A stretch of 64,000 nucleotides of DNA from GCA-2715965 sp047608975 (GCA_047608975.1 JBLFYM010000002.1:50188-114187), one strand, 5' to 3'. Counted from the stretch's first letter, positions 17,175 through 26,965 are shown. The notes: generated from the letters alone by a model not told the origin. Translations and numbers: made by a program.

Positions 17175-18944
17175 ATGAAATTCATTTCGATCACAGCCGA
17201 GTTCCTGGTCATCGGGCTGACAATCTTGTTTGCGGGTTGTTATGTGGGTGGTAAGGACAGTTTCATCATCATCAATATCTCTGACCAACTGGATGGGGAG
17301 CAACTCGTCGGCGTGGGATTCCTATTTTTGGCAGCGCTTCCGTTCATGCTGTCAGTTGCCTTTCTTCTTGGATTCGCGATGCATTTGGCGGCCGAGCGTG
17401 TGTTTCGATCCATGCGACAAGGCATCGAGAGCGATTGCTTGGAGGGACGTGGTGATCTCAAGCTGCGTCTGGACGACATTCGACATGAACTCTATTTGCG
17501 GGGCGGGGCCGAAGTCTGCCGACGGCTCGAGGCGGAATCGGCATATGTGCGTATTGCAGGTGCGCTCGCTGTCGGAGGGGGAGGGTTGTTCCTGCTGGCG
17601 ATTGCAATGGGAAAACCGGTTGATGTGGCCGTGTTTGGTGCTCTCGTGATTGCGTGTGTCTTTGCAATTCGACGTCATGTGACGGGCGGCGCTGACACTG
17701 CGATCCGCTCGTGGTCGGCGATCCAGAGGAATACGCCAAAAGTTCATGACCGACCCGCATCAGATTCCGCTTCGTTGGTGCGACTGGAGGACGGGGTCTC
17801 TGTGCGGTTGCTGATTTTTGCCGGTGGGACCGGATTCAGAAACTGTAATATCGCGCTTGCCCGGCGAGGTCATCGCGTGACCCGCGTGGTTCCACCGTGG
17901 GACAGTGGCGGAAGTTCGCGCACGCTTCGAAATGAATTTGGCGTCATGTCCATTGGAGATTTACGCCACGCGCTGATGACGATGGCGCACGGGGAGCGGA
18001 TCTCCAACGAGGTGATTCGACTCTTCAACTGGCGTTTGTCGGAGGATGGCGAGCAAGAGCAGTTGCTGATGGAAATGGATTCGTTCCTGAAGCAGCAGCA
18101 TCCGTTGATCGCAAACGTGCCGACCGATCTGCGGAATGTGATTCTGAAGTACCTGGAGACATTCTGGAGTCAGCGTCCGGAGTCTCTTGATCTGTACAAC
18201 GGCAGCATTGGGAATCTGGTCATGCTCGGTGCGTATCTGGCCCATGGCAATGACATGAACACGGCGATCTATGTGTTTCGTCAGCTGTGCGGCATCAAAG
18301 GACACGTGTGGCCGATCTCATTGGAGAACGATCTCCACATTTCTGCGCGATTGGAGAATGGAGAGGTTGTGGTGCGCGAAGAGAATGTCACGGCGATCAG
18401 GCGACCTGAGATCAGTTCACGGATTGATCGGACTTTTCTTATGCGGGAGGCCTGCGAAGTTGATGGTGGCAATCTGTCGGTTGCCTCGAATCCGCTGGTC
18501 ATCAACGCATTCGGCAACGTGGATGCCATTGTTTTCGGACCGGGAAGTTTTTTCTCCAGCGTGGTTCCGCACCTGATGGTTTCGGGGGTGGTGGATAAAT
18601 TGGCCAAGAGTTCCGCCCCCAAGATATTTGTGGGAAACATGTTGGAGGGAAATGAGTGCTTCGGCTGGTCGGTGGCTGAGTTGGTCGAGAAGTTCCTTCA
18701 GACCTGTCACGATTTTGCGGCTGTGAAACGCGACTCCAAGCAGTATCTCACCCACGTCATCGCCCACGATACTTCCACCCATCGCCGAACCGTCCGGGAT
18801 GATCGCTACCTCGCGATTGGTGATCTGGCTCGGCTCCGACCGGACGGAATCAAAGTCACCATCAAGGACTTGGAAGACCCTTGGAAACGCGGGTTCCACG
18901 ACGCGAACGTGCTCGCCCAACTCATCATCGACGAGGGTCGTTGA
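17175..18944 (+). CDS. Membrane-anchored CofD/YvcK-family protein
   Basis: ATG at 17175 is chosen because a hydrophobic helix begins at once (ISITAEFLVIGLTILFAGCY). The first ~170 residues hold about four membrane segments with an amphipathic charged region between helices 2 and 3. Residues ~205-589 form a CofD/YvcK-like domain: LLIFAGGTGFRNCN (phosphate loop), PPWDSGGSSRTLRNEFGV, IGDLRHALMTMA, NGSIGNLVMLGAYLA, AIVFGPGSFFSSVVPHLMV. In YvcK (GlmR) this fold binds UDP-sugars and supports cell-wall precursor supply; in CofD it transfers phospholactate to Fo. A middle insertion of about 60 residues (FNWRLSEDGEQEQ...) is closer to the uncharacterised CofD-related 'GAK system' type, from memory. 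The fusion to TM helices is unusual. Its stop abuts the convergent GntP gene. Confidence 0.8.
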   Translation: MKFISITAEFLVIGLTILFAGCYVGGKDSFIIINISDQLDGEQLVGVGFLFLAALPFMLSVAFLLGFAMHLAAERVFRSMRQGIESDCLEGRGDLKLRLDDIRHELYLRGGAEVCRRLEAESAYVRIAGALAVGGGGLFLLAIAMGKPVDVAVFGALVIACVFAIRRHVTGGADTAIRSWSAIQRNTPKVHDRPASDSASLVRLEDGVSVRLLIFAGGTGFRNCNIALARRGHRVTRVVPPWDSGGSSRTLRNEFGVMSIGDLRHALMTMAHGERISNEVIRLFNWRLSEDGEQEQLLMEMDSFLKQQHPLIANVPTDLRNVILKYLETFWSQRPESLDLYNGSIGNLVMLGAYLAHGNDMNTAIYVFRQLCGIKGHVWPISLENDLHISARLENGEVVVREENVTAIRRPEISSRIDRTFLMREACEVDGGNLSVASNPLVINAFGNVDAIVFGPGSFFSSVVPHLMVSGVVDKLAKSSAPKIFVGNMLEGNECFGWSVAELVEKFLQTCHDFAAVKRDSKQYLTHVIAHDTSTHRRTVRDDRYLAIGDLARLRPDGIKVTIKDLEDPWKRGFHDANVLAQLIIDEGR

Positions 18945-20360
18945 TCAGGGAGTCGGGGGAACTGGCATCGGAAAGACGATTGCCAGAATAACGGTCATGA
19001 TAAACATCGTGGAACCGAGCACGATGAGGAGCGGCGTCCAGGTCTTCAGCGCATCCACTTCGTTGATGCCACTCATCTTGGAGAAGATCCAGAAACCGCT
19101 GTCGTTCATCCAGGATCCGATGAGGCCGCCGCCGCCGATTGCGGTGGCGAGGTAGACCGGATTGAAGGGCAGTTGGGTATTGCCCAGCATGGCGGCGACC
19201 ATGGCAGAGGTGGTGATCATCGCCACGGTGGTCGATCCCTGCGCGAACTTCAGCAGCGCGGAAACGAAGAATACGAAGGGCAGAAGCATCAGTCCCTTTC
19301 CTCCGGAGTCACCGCCGCTGAACATGGTTTCAATGGCCGGCCCAACCTCGGCCACCTTCAACATCGCGCCGAATGCTCCCCCGGCGGCGGTGATGAGAAT
19401 AATGACACCGGCGCTCATCAATCCGTCCTCCAGCAGTGCACCAAACTTCTCGCGAGACGGTTGGCATTGTCGAAGATACAGGATGATTGCAACGGCCGCG
19501 GAGACCATCAGTGCAAAGTTCGCGTTGCCGATGGTGCCGACCAGGGGCAGCAGATCTGCAGCCCCTTCACTCGTCTTCGCAATCCGGGTGGTGACCGTGT
19601 TGATGGAGATCAGGACGACCGGCAAAAAGATCGGCAGGAGCGAGGCGAACAATGAGGGCATGGACCTCTGCTCGGCAGGCGCGGCAACCGGGGTGTCTGC
19701 AAAAGACATCTCGGGTTTGATCTTGGCGTTCCGATCCATCCATCCCGCGACGAGCAGACCGGCGGCGGTGGCCGGGAGGCCTACGATCAGACCGACCACC
19801 ATCATCGTTCCGATATCGACACCCAGATTGTCAGCTACGAGCAGCGGCCCAGGGGTTGGCGGCACGACCGTGTGCGTCACTGCCGCGCCAGCTGAAATCG
19901 CCAATACATACTTCACGTAGTTTTTTCCCGTGGATCGGAAGAGCGAACGCGCGAGGGGGACCAACAGGTAAAACACCGTGTCGAAGAAGACCGGAATGGA
20001 AAGGACGAAACCGCTGCCTGCGAGGGCGATCCCGCTGCGCTTTTCACCGAGCGCATTGAGGAACGAACGGACGATGCGATCGGCCGCGCCGCTTTCCATC
20101 ATGCACTTGCCAATGATTGCCGCCATGGCAATCACGATGCCAATGGCGCCCGCGGTTTTTCCAAATGCCTCGGCCACCCGCATCACGCGATACCCGGGTT
20201 TTAGTTCTGCCAGCACCTCCGGCGGTGGTGCAGCACAGAGCATACTCACCGCCGTGGCGGCCAGGATCAGCGCAACGAAGGCATTCACTTTGAACCGAAC
20301 AATGAGTCCGACGACGAGCAGGATGCCAATTGCCAGAAGGGCCAGCGGGTGGAGATGCAT
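18945..20360 (-). CDS. GntP-family gluconate/organic acid permease
   Basis: A 471-residue integral membrane protein from ATG at 20360, with about 12-14 hydrophobic segments. GntP-family blocks are visible: LIVRFKVNAFVALILAA near the N-terminus, GIVIAMAAIIGKCMMESGAADRIV, SIPVFFDTVFYLLVPLARS, HTVVPPTPGPLLVADNLGVDIG, FAQGSTTVAMITTSAM and GGGLIGSWMNDSGFW. Members import gluconate or related sugar acids with protons. The extension upstream of the chosen start has no membrane character. Its stop codon TCA (18945-18947) directly touches the stop of the convergent CofD-like gene, leaving no room for a separate terminator. Confidence 0.93.
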   Translation of the reverse strand: MHLHPLALLAIGILLVVGLIVRFKVNAFVALILAATAVSMLCAAPPPEVLAELKPGYRVMRVAEAFGKTAGAIGIVIAMAAIIGKCMMESGAADRIVRSFLNALGEKRSGIALAGSGFVLSIPVFFDTVFYLLVPLARSLFRSTGKNYVKYVLAISAGAAVTHTVVPPTPGPLLVADNLGVDIGTMMVVGLIVGLPATAAGLLVAGWMDRNAKIKPEMSFADTPVAAPAEQRSMPSLFASLLPIFLPVVLISINTVTTRIAKTSEGAADLLPLVGTIGNANFALMVSAAVAIILYLRQCQPSREKFGALLEDGLMSAGVIILITAAGGAFGAMLKVAEVGPAIETMFSGGDSGGKGLMLLPFVFFVSALLKFAQGSTTVAMITTSAMVAAMLGNTQLPFNPVYLATAIGGGGLIGSWMNDSGFWIFSKMSGINEVDALKTWTPLLIVLGSTMFIMTVILAIVFPMPVPPTP

Positions 20361-20486
20361 TGAGGGAAGATAGAACTCGCAGAACCCATCGCGGTCAATC
20401 ACGCAAGGCATGGGTGCCGATGTAGCCGCGCGCGTGTCAGACTTTGGCTCGACCTGATTGCCATGGTCGCTTTAATGATCTAGCAC

Positions 20487-23400
20487 ATGCCCAAACGTTC
20501 CTCATGGCTCAATCAGGCCCGACTGTTCATCGGATGCGGGTTTGCGCTTGCCGCCAGCGTTTCGAATGCGGAGGTGGATTTCTCACGGGAGATTCTGCCG
20601 TTGCTGTCGGACAAGTGTTTCCAATGTCATGGTCCCGATCCCAAGGCCCGCAAGGGCGATCTCCGTCTGGATAACGAGGAGAACGTGAAAAAGGATCGCG
20701 AGGGATACGCAGTGGTTGCGCCGGGCGCGAGTGCCAAAAGTGAACTGATCAGGCGGTTGCTCTCGACCGATCCAGATGAGCTGATGCCACCGCCCGAGCT
20801 GGGACGTTCCCTATCCAAGTCAGAAGTGGCGCGGATCAAACAGTGGATTGATGAAGGCGCTGGCTGGGGACTGCATTGGTCATTGACGAAGGTGACTCGC
20901 CCGATCGTTCCGACTGTTGCCGCCAACCCCGTCGATGCGTTCCTGAATCCCCGCCTGAAGGGGGAAGGCTTGAAGGCCCAACCGAGGGCCGGAAAAGCGA
21001 CCCTGATTCGGCGGCTGCATCTGGATATGACCGGGCTCCCGCCGTCGCTCAAGGAGCTCGATCAATTCTTGAACGACGCGAAACCCCACGCGTGGAAGCG
21101 TGCCGTCAAACGCGTGCTCGCCAAGCCGGCTTATGGCGAACGGATGGCGTGGGACTGGTTGGATGCAGCGCGGTATGCGGATTCCAATGGATATCAGGGC
21201 GACAATGAACGGACGATGTGGCCGTGGCGTGATTGGGTGGTGGACGCATTCAACGAAAACCTGCCCTGGGACCGCTTTACTGTCTGGCAGCTGGCGGGTG
21301 ATCTGTTGCCGGAGGCGACCTTCGAGCAGAAGCTCGCGACAGGATTCAATCGCAATCACATGATCAACGGCGAAGGCGGGCGCATTCCCGAAGAGAACCG
21401 CGTGGACTATGTGATGGATATGGCCGAGACGATGGGGACTGTCTGGCTCGGGATGACGTTCACCTGCTCCCGGTGCCATGATCACAAGTTCGATCCGATC
21501 ACGCAGAAGGACTACTACAGCCTGTTCGCATTCTTTGACCAGACTCCGGTCACCGGTGCCGGGCGCAGTGCCCAGACGCCGCCTATTCTGAAGGCGCCGA
21601 CGCGCGAGCAGAGAGTGGAAACGGCCGCGATCAAGAAACAGCTGGCAGCGCTCACCGACCAGCTCAATCAGCGGGCCCGTAAACTGGCTCCCACTCAGAC
21701 AGCATGGGAAAAGGCGCTGCTCGAACAGGCCAAGCTTTCCCCGTGGGTGGTCCTGACGCCGACGTCTGCGAAGGCTGAAAAGCAGACGCTCAAGATTCAA
21801 AAGAACGACTCGGTATTGGTCAGTGGCAAGGCCCCTGATAATGACACCTACACGGTCACAGCGAATGCGTCTGGTCGGTTGTCCGGAATTCGGCTGGCGG
21901 CGCTTCGGCACTCCAGTCTACCGAAAGGGAGCGTTTCCCGATCCAGTTCGGGAAACTATGTGCTCACCGGATTTGAAATCCGAATCGACGATCCAAACTC
22001 GAAACCGCTGAAGCTTGCCAAAGCAGAGGCAACGTTTGAACAGGGAGGATTGAAAATTGGCAACGCCATCGATGGCAAACGCGAGACGGGCTGGGGCGTG
22101 CGGAATGGAAGAGTCGTTGATCGTTCCCATGCCGCGGTGTTCACATTGGTGGAACCCGTGGAGTTGCCGAAGAACTCCAGGTTGCTGTTCTCCCTGCGAC
22201 ATGATTCGAAGCACAAACAGCACCTGGTGGGATGCTTCCGGATCTCCACCACCGGAGTCGCCAAGCCGAGCTTGGGGAGCGGGTCGGACGAGTTGCTCGC
22301 GGCACTGGAAATTCCAAAGGCGAAGCGCGACAAAGCCAATGCGAATCTGGTGACCATTGCGCATCGGGCGGAAGACTCGGCTTACGGGAAAATCAAGAAC
22401 CAACTGGAAGCCAAACGCAATCGGCTGAGTGCGGTGGATAAGAAGGCTCCGCGGGTAATGGTGATGGAAGACATGCCGAAGCCGCGCGAAACCTTCATGC
22501 TGGATCGCGGTCTCTACAATAAGCCGGGAGCAAAGGTGACCGCGGCTGTTCCGGCGTTTCTGCCGAAGCTGGCCAAGGATACCAAGCCCGATCGGGTGGC
22601 TTTGGCGAAGTGGTTGGTTTCGGACGGGAATCCTTTGGCAGCACGCGTGACTGTCAATCGATTCTGGCAGATGCTGTTCGGGATCGGGATCGTGAAGACC
22701 TCTGAAGATTTTGGCGTGCAGGGAGAGTATCCCAAACATCCGGAATTATTGGATTGGCTGGCGGCCGAGTTCCAGGAATCGGGGTGGGACGTGAAACATC
22801 TGTTGGAACTCATTCTGACGAGTGAAGCGTATCAGCGGAGTTCTGATGTCACGCCCGAGTTACTTGAGAAAGATCCGGCCAATCGTTTTCTCGCGCGAGG
22901 TGCACGCTACCGTATGCCTTCCTGGATGATTCGCGACCAGGCGTTGGCGGCTTCAGGTTTGTTGAACGATGCCCTCGGAGGCGCGCCGGTGAATGGGTAT
23001 CAACCGGCAGGCATTTGGGAGGAAGCCACGTTCGGAAAGAAGAAATACGTCCAGGATCACGGCGATAAACTTTACCGGCGAAGCATCTACACGTTCTGGC
23101 GTCGGATTGTCGGGCCGACCATGTTCTTCGATTCTGCCTCGCGCCAGATCTGCACGGTGAAAAGTCCGCGCACGAACACCCCGTTGCATGCTTTGGCGAC
23201 CTTGAACGACATCACCTACGTGGAGGCTTCCCGCGCCATGGCTCAGCGAATTCTGGTTTCTGTAGGGGAGGGGGCCAAAGATGCGGATCAGTTGAAGCAG
23301 GCGTGTCGGCTGATACTTTCACGGGCTCCGACCGCCAAGGAACTGAAGATTTGGCGGCGCGGCCTTACTCGTGCCCGCGGTGAGTTTGCGGCAGACCCGA

Positions 23401-23531
23401 AGGCTTTGGATGATTTCCTGAAGGTTGGTGAATCTCCCCGGGACGCAAAATTGGATAAACTTGCCCACGGTTCCTTGGCCGCAGTTTGCCTGGGGATTCT
23501 TAACTTGGACGAAGCACTCACAAGAGAATGA
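20487..23531 (+). CDS. PSD1 protein: planctomycete cytochrome C, DUF1549 and DUF1553 domains
   Basis: A 1014-residue exported protein (signal cut near SVSNAEVDF). Residues ~30-120 are the planctomycete cytochrome C module with a haem site CFQCHGPD and a terminal LMPPPELG. Residues ~145-355 are DUF1549/PSCyt2 (HLDMTGLPPS, WDWLDAARYADSNGYQ, MTFTCSRCHDHKFDPI, a second CxxCH). A middle beta-rich region, about 400-620, resembles a discoidin-like insert (TGFEIRIDD, GKRETGWGV). Residues ~700-980 are DUF1553/PSD1 (NPLAARVTVNRFWQMLFG, FGVQGEYPKHPELLDWLA, NTPLHALATLND). It overlaps the DUF1501 gene by four bases (ATGA), so the two are translationally coupled. Function is not established; redox-linked polysaccharide degradation is a common proposal. 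Confidence 0.93.
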   Translation: MPKRSSWLNQARLFIGCGFALAASVSNAEVDFSREILPLLSDKCFQCHGPDPKARKGDLRLDNEENVKKDREGYAVVAPGASAKSELIRRLLSTDPDELMPPPELGRSLSKSEVARIKQWIDEGAGWGLHWSLTKVTRPIVPTVAANPVDAFLNPRLKGEGLKAQPRAGKATLIRRLHLDMTGLPPSLKELDQFLNDAKPHAWKRAVKRVLAKPAYGERMAWDWLDAARYADSNGYQGDNERTMWPWRDWVVDAFNENLPWDRFTVWQLAGDLLPEATFEQKLATGFNRNHMINGEGGRIPEENRVDYVMDMAETMGTVWLGMTFTCSRCHDHKFDPITQKDYYSLFAFFDQTPVTGAGRSAQTPPILKAPTREQRVETAAIKKQLAALTDQLNQRARKLAPTQTAWEKALLEQAKLSPWVVLTPTSAKAEKQTLKIQKNDSVLVSGKAPDNDTYTVTANASGRLSGIRLAALRHSSLPKGSVSRSSSGNYVLTGFEIRIDDPNSKPLKLAKAEATFEQGGLKIGNAIDGKRETGWGVRNGRVVDRSHAAVFTLVEPVELPKNSRLLFSLRHDSKHKQHLVGCFRISTTGVAKPSLGSGSDELLAALEIPKAKRDKANANLVTIAHRAEDSAYGKIKNQLEAKRNRLSAVDKKAPRVMVMEDMPKPRETFMLDRGLYNKPGAKVTAAVPAFLPKLAKDTKPDRVALAKWLVSDGNPLAARVTVNRFWQMLFGIGIVKTSEDFGVQGEYPKHPELLDWLAAEFQESGWDVKHLLELILTSEAYQRSSDVTPELLEKDPANRFLARGARYRMPSWMIRDQALAASGLLNDALGGAPVNGYQPAGIWEEATFGKKKYVQDHGDKLYRRSIYTFWRRIVGPTMFFDSASRQICTVKSPRTNTPLHALATLNDITYVEASRAMAQRILVSVGEGAKDADQLKQACRLILSRAPTAKELKIWRRGLTRARGEFAADPKALDDFLKVGESPRDAKLDKLAHGSLAAVCLGILNLDEALTRE

Positions 23532-25024
23532 ACAGGATGAATCCCCATATCCTTTCAAACAATTCGTGGAACGACCCACTGGGGCAGGCCCAGTTGGGAA
23601 TGAATCGCCGGCACTTCTTCGGCAAGTCCGCACAAGGCATCGGCGGTGCTGCGCTCGCCTCGCTGCTGGCGCGGGACGGGACGGCTGCGCCGAGTATGAA
23701 ACACGGATTGCCAGATCTGCCGCACCTTGCTCCCAAGGCGAAGCGCGTGATCTATCTGTTTCAGAACGGAGCGCCAACCCATACCGACCTGTTCGACTAC
23801 AAGCCGCGCCAGCAGAAGATGCATGGCACGCCGGTGCCGGACGAGTACTTCGCAGGTAAGCGCTTTAGCACGATGACCAAGGATCCGACCGGAAAGCTGA
23901 TGCTGGCGCCGATTGAGCCTTTTCATCAGCACGGTCAGAGCGGCGCCTGGGTGAGTGAACTGATGCCCTACACCGCCTCGATGGCGGACGAGCTTTGCTT
24001 CATCAAGAGCATGCACACCGAGGCCGTGAATCATGCTCCTGCGATCTCGTTTTTTCTTAGCGGCGGAGAGATCCCAGGACGGCCTACACTCGGGGCCTGG
24101 CTCAGCTACGGTCTGGGAATTGAGAGCGAAGAACTGCCCGGGTTTGTGGTTATGACTTCGTTGAGCAAGGGCTCGTCATGTGGACAGATCTTCTATGACT
24201 TTTATTGGGGTTCCGGCTTTTTGCCATCGCGGCATCAAGGGGTGAAGTTCCGCGGGCAGGGCGATCCGGTGCTTTATCTGGCGAACCCGAACGGCATGTC
24301 CTCGAAGATGCGACGTGGTTTGCTGGATGACATCGCGGCGGTGAACGAAATGAAATTCCGTGAATCTGGAGATCCTGAAATCAGCACGCGCATCTCCCAA
24401 TATGAGATGGCGTACAAGATGCAGACCAGTGTGCCGGAGCTCACGGACTTTTCCTCTGAACCACAGAGCGTGCTCGATATGTACGGGCCTGATGTGAAAG
24501 AGCAGGGGACCTTCGCCTACAACTGTCTGATGGCCAGACGCCTTGCCGAACGGGGCTGTCGCTATGTCCAGCTGATGCATGCCGGTTGGGATCAGCATAA
24601 CAGCATCAGCACGGAGCTTTACAACCAGTGTCGTGATACCGATCAGGCCAGCATGGCGCTCGTGAAGGATCTGAAAGATCGCGGGATGTTGGATGACACG
24701 CTCGTCATCTGGGGCGGTGAGTTCGGCCGCACGCCGTTTATTCAGGGAGACATCAACAACCGCCCGCGCTGGGGCCGGGACCATCATCCTTACGCCTTCA
24801 CCGTTTGGATGGCCGGCGGCGGGGTTAAACCCGGAATCAGCTATGGCGCTTCAGATGATCTCGGTATGAACGCCATCGAGAACAAGGTTCACGTCCACGA
24901 TTTTCAGGCCACCTTGATGCATCTGCTCGGGATCAATCACGAACACCTGACCTACAAGTTTCAGGGACGGCACTTCCGATTGACCGACGTGCACGGGCAT
25001 GTGGTGAAAGACATTCTGGCGTAG
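23528..25024 (+). CDS. DUF1501 family protein, Tat-exported
   Basis: A 498-residue protein with a twin-arginine motif MNRRHFFGKSAQGIGG about 25 residues in, then an Ala-rich hydrophobic stretch. DUF1501 belongs to the alkaline-phosphatase/sulfatase-like superfamily. Characteristic blocks are VIYLFQNGAPTHTDLFDYKP, FHQHGQSGAWVSELMP, DTLVIWGGEFGRTP, RDHHPYAFTVWMAGGGVKPG and DFQATLMHLLGINHEHLTY. The ATG overlaps the stop of the PSD1 gene, which fixes the start. The pairing with PSD1 is nearly universal in PVC bacteria. The catalytic reaction is unknown; metal-dependent hydrolysis is inferred from fold. Confidence 0.93.
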   Translation: MNRMNPHILSNNSWNDPLGQAQLGMNRRHFFGKSAQGIGGAALASLLARDGTAAPSMKHGLPDLPHLAPKAKRVIYLFQNGAPTHTDLFDYKPRQQKMHGTPVPDEYFAGKRFSTMTKDPTGKLMLAPIEPFHQHGQSGAWVSELMPYTASMADELCFIKSMHTEAVNHAPAISFFLSGGEIPGRPTLGAWLSYGLGIESEELPGFVVMTSLSKGSSCGQIFYDFYWGSGFLPSRHQGVKFRGQGDPVLYLANPNGMSSKMRRGLLDDIAAVNEMKFRESGDPEISTRISQYEMAYKMQTSVPELTDFSSEPQSVLDMYGPDVKEQGTFAYNCLMARRLAERGCRYVQLMHAGWDQHNSISTELYNQCRDTDQASMALVKDLKDRGMLDDTLVIWGGEFGRTPFIQGDINNRPRWGRDHHPYAFTVWMAGGGVKPGISYGASDDLGMNAIENKVHVHDFQATLMHLLGINHEHLTYKFQGRHFRLTDVHGHVVKDILA

Positions 25025-25035
25025 CGGACGGATGG

Positions 25036-25059
25036 AAACTCCAAGCTTCATTGGAGTTT
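25036..25059 (+). terminator. Hairpin after the DUF1501 gene
   Basis: AAACTCCAA (25036-25044), loop GCTTCA, then TTGGAGTTT (25051-25059): a perfect 9-bp stem 12 bases after the DUF1501 stop. It could terminate either convergent transcript. The same words occur at 11336-11510, so it is also a copy of a dispersed repeat. Confidence 0.5.
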
Positions 25060-25108
25060 GGAGTTTGGAGTGGGCGTAATTGCTGAAGGGTGTTGCGAGC
25101 CAGACGCC

Positions 25109-25187
25109 GTTGGAGTTCACGCTTTAGCGTGTGGGCGCGAACTTGTTCGAGCCCTTCAGGCTCAGCACGCCAAGCGTGAACTCCAAC
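25109..25187. repeat. REP-like long inverted repeat between convergent genes
   Basis: The left arm, 25109-25131, begins GTTGGAGTTCACGCTT. The right arm, 25166-25187, ends AAGCGTGAACTCCAAC. The arms match over about 22 bases apart from a small mismatch/indel, and enclose 34 bases that contain a smaller palindrome (GAGCCCTTCAGGCTC). It lies in the 216-base gap between the DUF1501 and aldehyde dehydrogenase stops. Confidence 0.65.
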
Positions 25188-25240
25188 TGGGCACGCCATG
25201 CCATGCAGATCAAACCACGCTCGTTTGGAGTTTTCACCGA

Positions 25241-26848
25241 TCAACCCGCAACCGGATCAATCGTCGCTTCTCCATTCACCTGACGCAAAATGCCCGACGG
25301 ATTTGCATCCTGTAGTTCCGCCGGCAAACCCGACTGAGGTGCACTCTGATAACAGAACGCGCGGGTGAATCTCTCGATAGCCATCGTGCCGACCGAGGTG
25401 CTGCGTCCGTCGCTGGTGGAGGGGAAGGGACCGCCGTGAACCATCGAATGGCAGACTTCCACACCGGTGGGAAAGCCGCCGTAGATGATTCGTCCAACGC
25501 GGTGCTCCAACGCGGTGATTGCGGATGCCGCGCCGGTGATGTCTGCGTCGCTACCGTGGATGGTTCCGGTGAGTTGACCTTCGAGTCCTTCGATGATCTG
25601 GATCAACTCTTCTTCGTTTGAGAACGTGACTAGCGTCGTGGACGGACCGAAGGCTTCTTCGGCCCAGACCGGATTCGCCAGGTATGCTTCCGCGGTGAGT
25701 TTGTAGAGTGCACTGCCGACCTTGCAGGTTCTGCTATCGGAATCTCCCGGATTGGAATGGAGAATCTCCACGCCTGCCGCTGAGATTCCGGCGCGGCTGG
25801 CAAGAGCGCCGCGATAGGCGTCGGCGATACCAGAATTCAACAGACACCCTTCCGCTCCCGCGAGCGCCGCCAAGGCCGTGGCGGCAAAAGCATCTGCCGC
25901 TTCACCAGCGGGAAGAATGACCAGACCGGGATTGGTGCAGAACTGCCCCGCGCCCAGCGTGACGGAGCCGGCGAGCCCCTTGGCAATCTCTTCGCCAGAG
26001 GAATTGAGTTTGTCGGCGAGCACCAGCACCGGGTTGATGCTGCTCATTTCCGCGTAGACCGGAATTGGCGCCGGACGTTCCGCTGCGACTTTCATCAGAG
26101 CGGTTCCACCGGCGCGGGAGCCGGTGAATCCTACGGCGCGAACGTTCGGTTCCTGGACGAGTGCGGTGCCGACGCTTCGGCCACTTCCGTAAACCAGCGA
26201 GAAAACACCGTCCGGCATGCCGCAGCTGGTGGCCGCGGCCGCGATAGCCTGACCGACGATTTCCGCCGTGCCGGGATGCGCGTGATGTGCTTTCACGATG
26301 ACGGGGCATCCCGAGGCAAGCGCCGCGGCGGTGTCGCCACCGGCAACGGAGAAAGCCAGGGGGAAATTGCTGGCGCAAAAAACGACCACCGGACCAAGTG
26401 GCTGGAGCATCGAGCGCACATCCGGTTTGGGGAGTGGTGCCCGATCGGGTTGCGAAGTTTCGATGCGGGCGTCCACCCATTCACCTTTTTCAACCAGACC
26501 AGCAAAGAGACGCAACTGCCCCATGGTGCGCCCTGCTTCACCACGAACGCGGGGTTCGGGGAGTCCGGTTTCGGCGGGCATGCGTTCGACGAGATCCTCG
26601 ACTACGCCCGCAATGTTGTCCGCGATCGCCCGCAGGAACGCGGCTTTTTCAGCGCCACTCTTCGTGCGGTATATCTCGAATGCCTTCTGTGCCTGTGCCG
26701 CGATGGCTCCAATAGCAGACGGATCGATGCAGACATAGGCGGGTTTCAACGATTCCCCGGTGGCCGGGTTGATTCCATTAAAAGTCTCGCCGCTGTCCTG
26801 CAAGCTGACGTTGGCAACAATTGAGCGTCCAGTAAGTTCAGTGTTCAT
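25241..26848 (-). CDS. Aldehyde dehydrogenase (NADP+), alpha-ketoglutaric semialdehyde dehydrogenase-like
   Basis: A 535-residue cytoplasmic ALDH from ATG at 26848. Catalytic Cys is seen in GAGQFCTNPGLV and the general-base Glu in YAEMSSINPV. The Rossmann motif is GFTGSRAGGTAL, and FCASNFPLAFSVAGGDTAAAL is the cofactor-entry block typical of the 2,5-dioxovalerate dehydrogenase subgroup. Family knowledge: the reaction is 2,5-dioxopentanoate to 2-oxoglutarate, the last step of oxidative pentose, hexuronate or hydroxyproline catabolism. GntP and the TIM-barrel isomerase nearby would suit sugar-acid use, but they are not in the same operon. Length and motifs are normal. Confidence 0.9.
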   Translation of the reverse strand: MNTELTGRSIVANVSLQDSGETFNGINPATGESLKPAYVCIDPSAIGAIAAQAQKAFEIYRTKSGAEKAAFLRAIADNIAGVVEDLVERMPAETGLPEPRVRGEAGRTMGQLRLFAGLVEKGEWVDARIETSQPDRAPLPKPDVRSMLQPLGPVVVFCASNFPLAFSVAGGDTAAALASGCPVIVKAHHAHPGTAEIVGQAIAAAATSCGMPDGVFSLVYGSGRSVGTALVQEPNVRAVGFTGSRAGGTALMKVAAERPAPIPVYAEMSSINPVLVLADKLNSSGEEIAKGLAGSVTLGAGQFCTNPGLVILPAGEAADAFAATALAALAGAEGCLLNSGIADAYRGALASRAGISAAGVEILHSNPGDSDSRTCKVGSALYKLTAEAYLANPVWAEEAFGPSTTLVTFSNEEELIQIIEGLEGQLTGTIHGSDADITGAASAITALEHRVGRIIYGGFPTGVEVCHSMVHGGPFPSTSDGRSTSVGTMAIERFTRAFCYQSAPQSGLPAELQDANPSGILRQVNGEATIDPVAG

Positions 26849-26965
26849 ATTTCCTAAAATCGGCCGGGAGTATTGGTCCGTCCCGAAATTCACGCAAGCG
26901 CGATGGAATTGCTGAACTGGTTGAGGTAGGCATTGAGGACTTCCCCATGCGCTCCGATCCCATGC

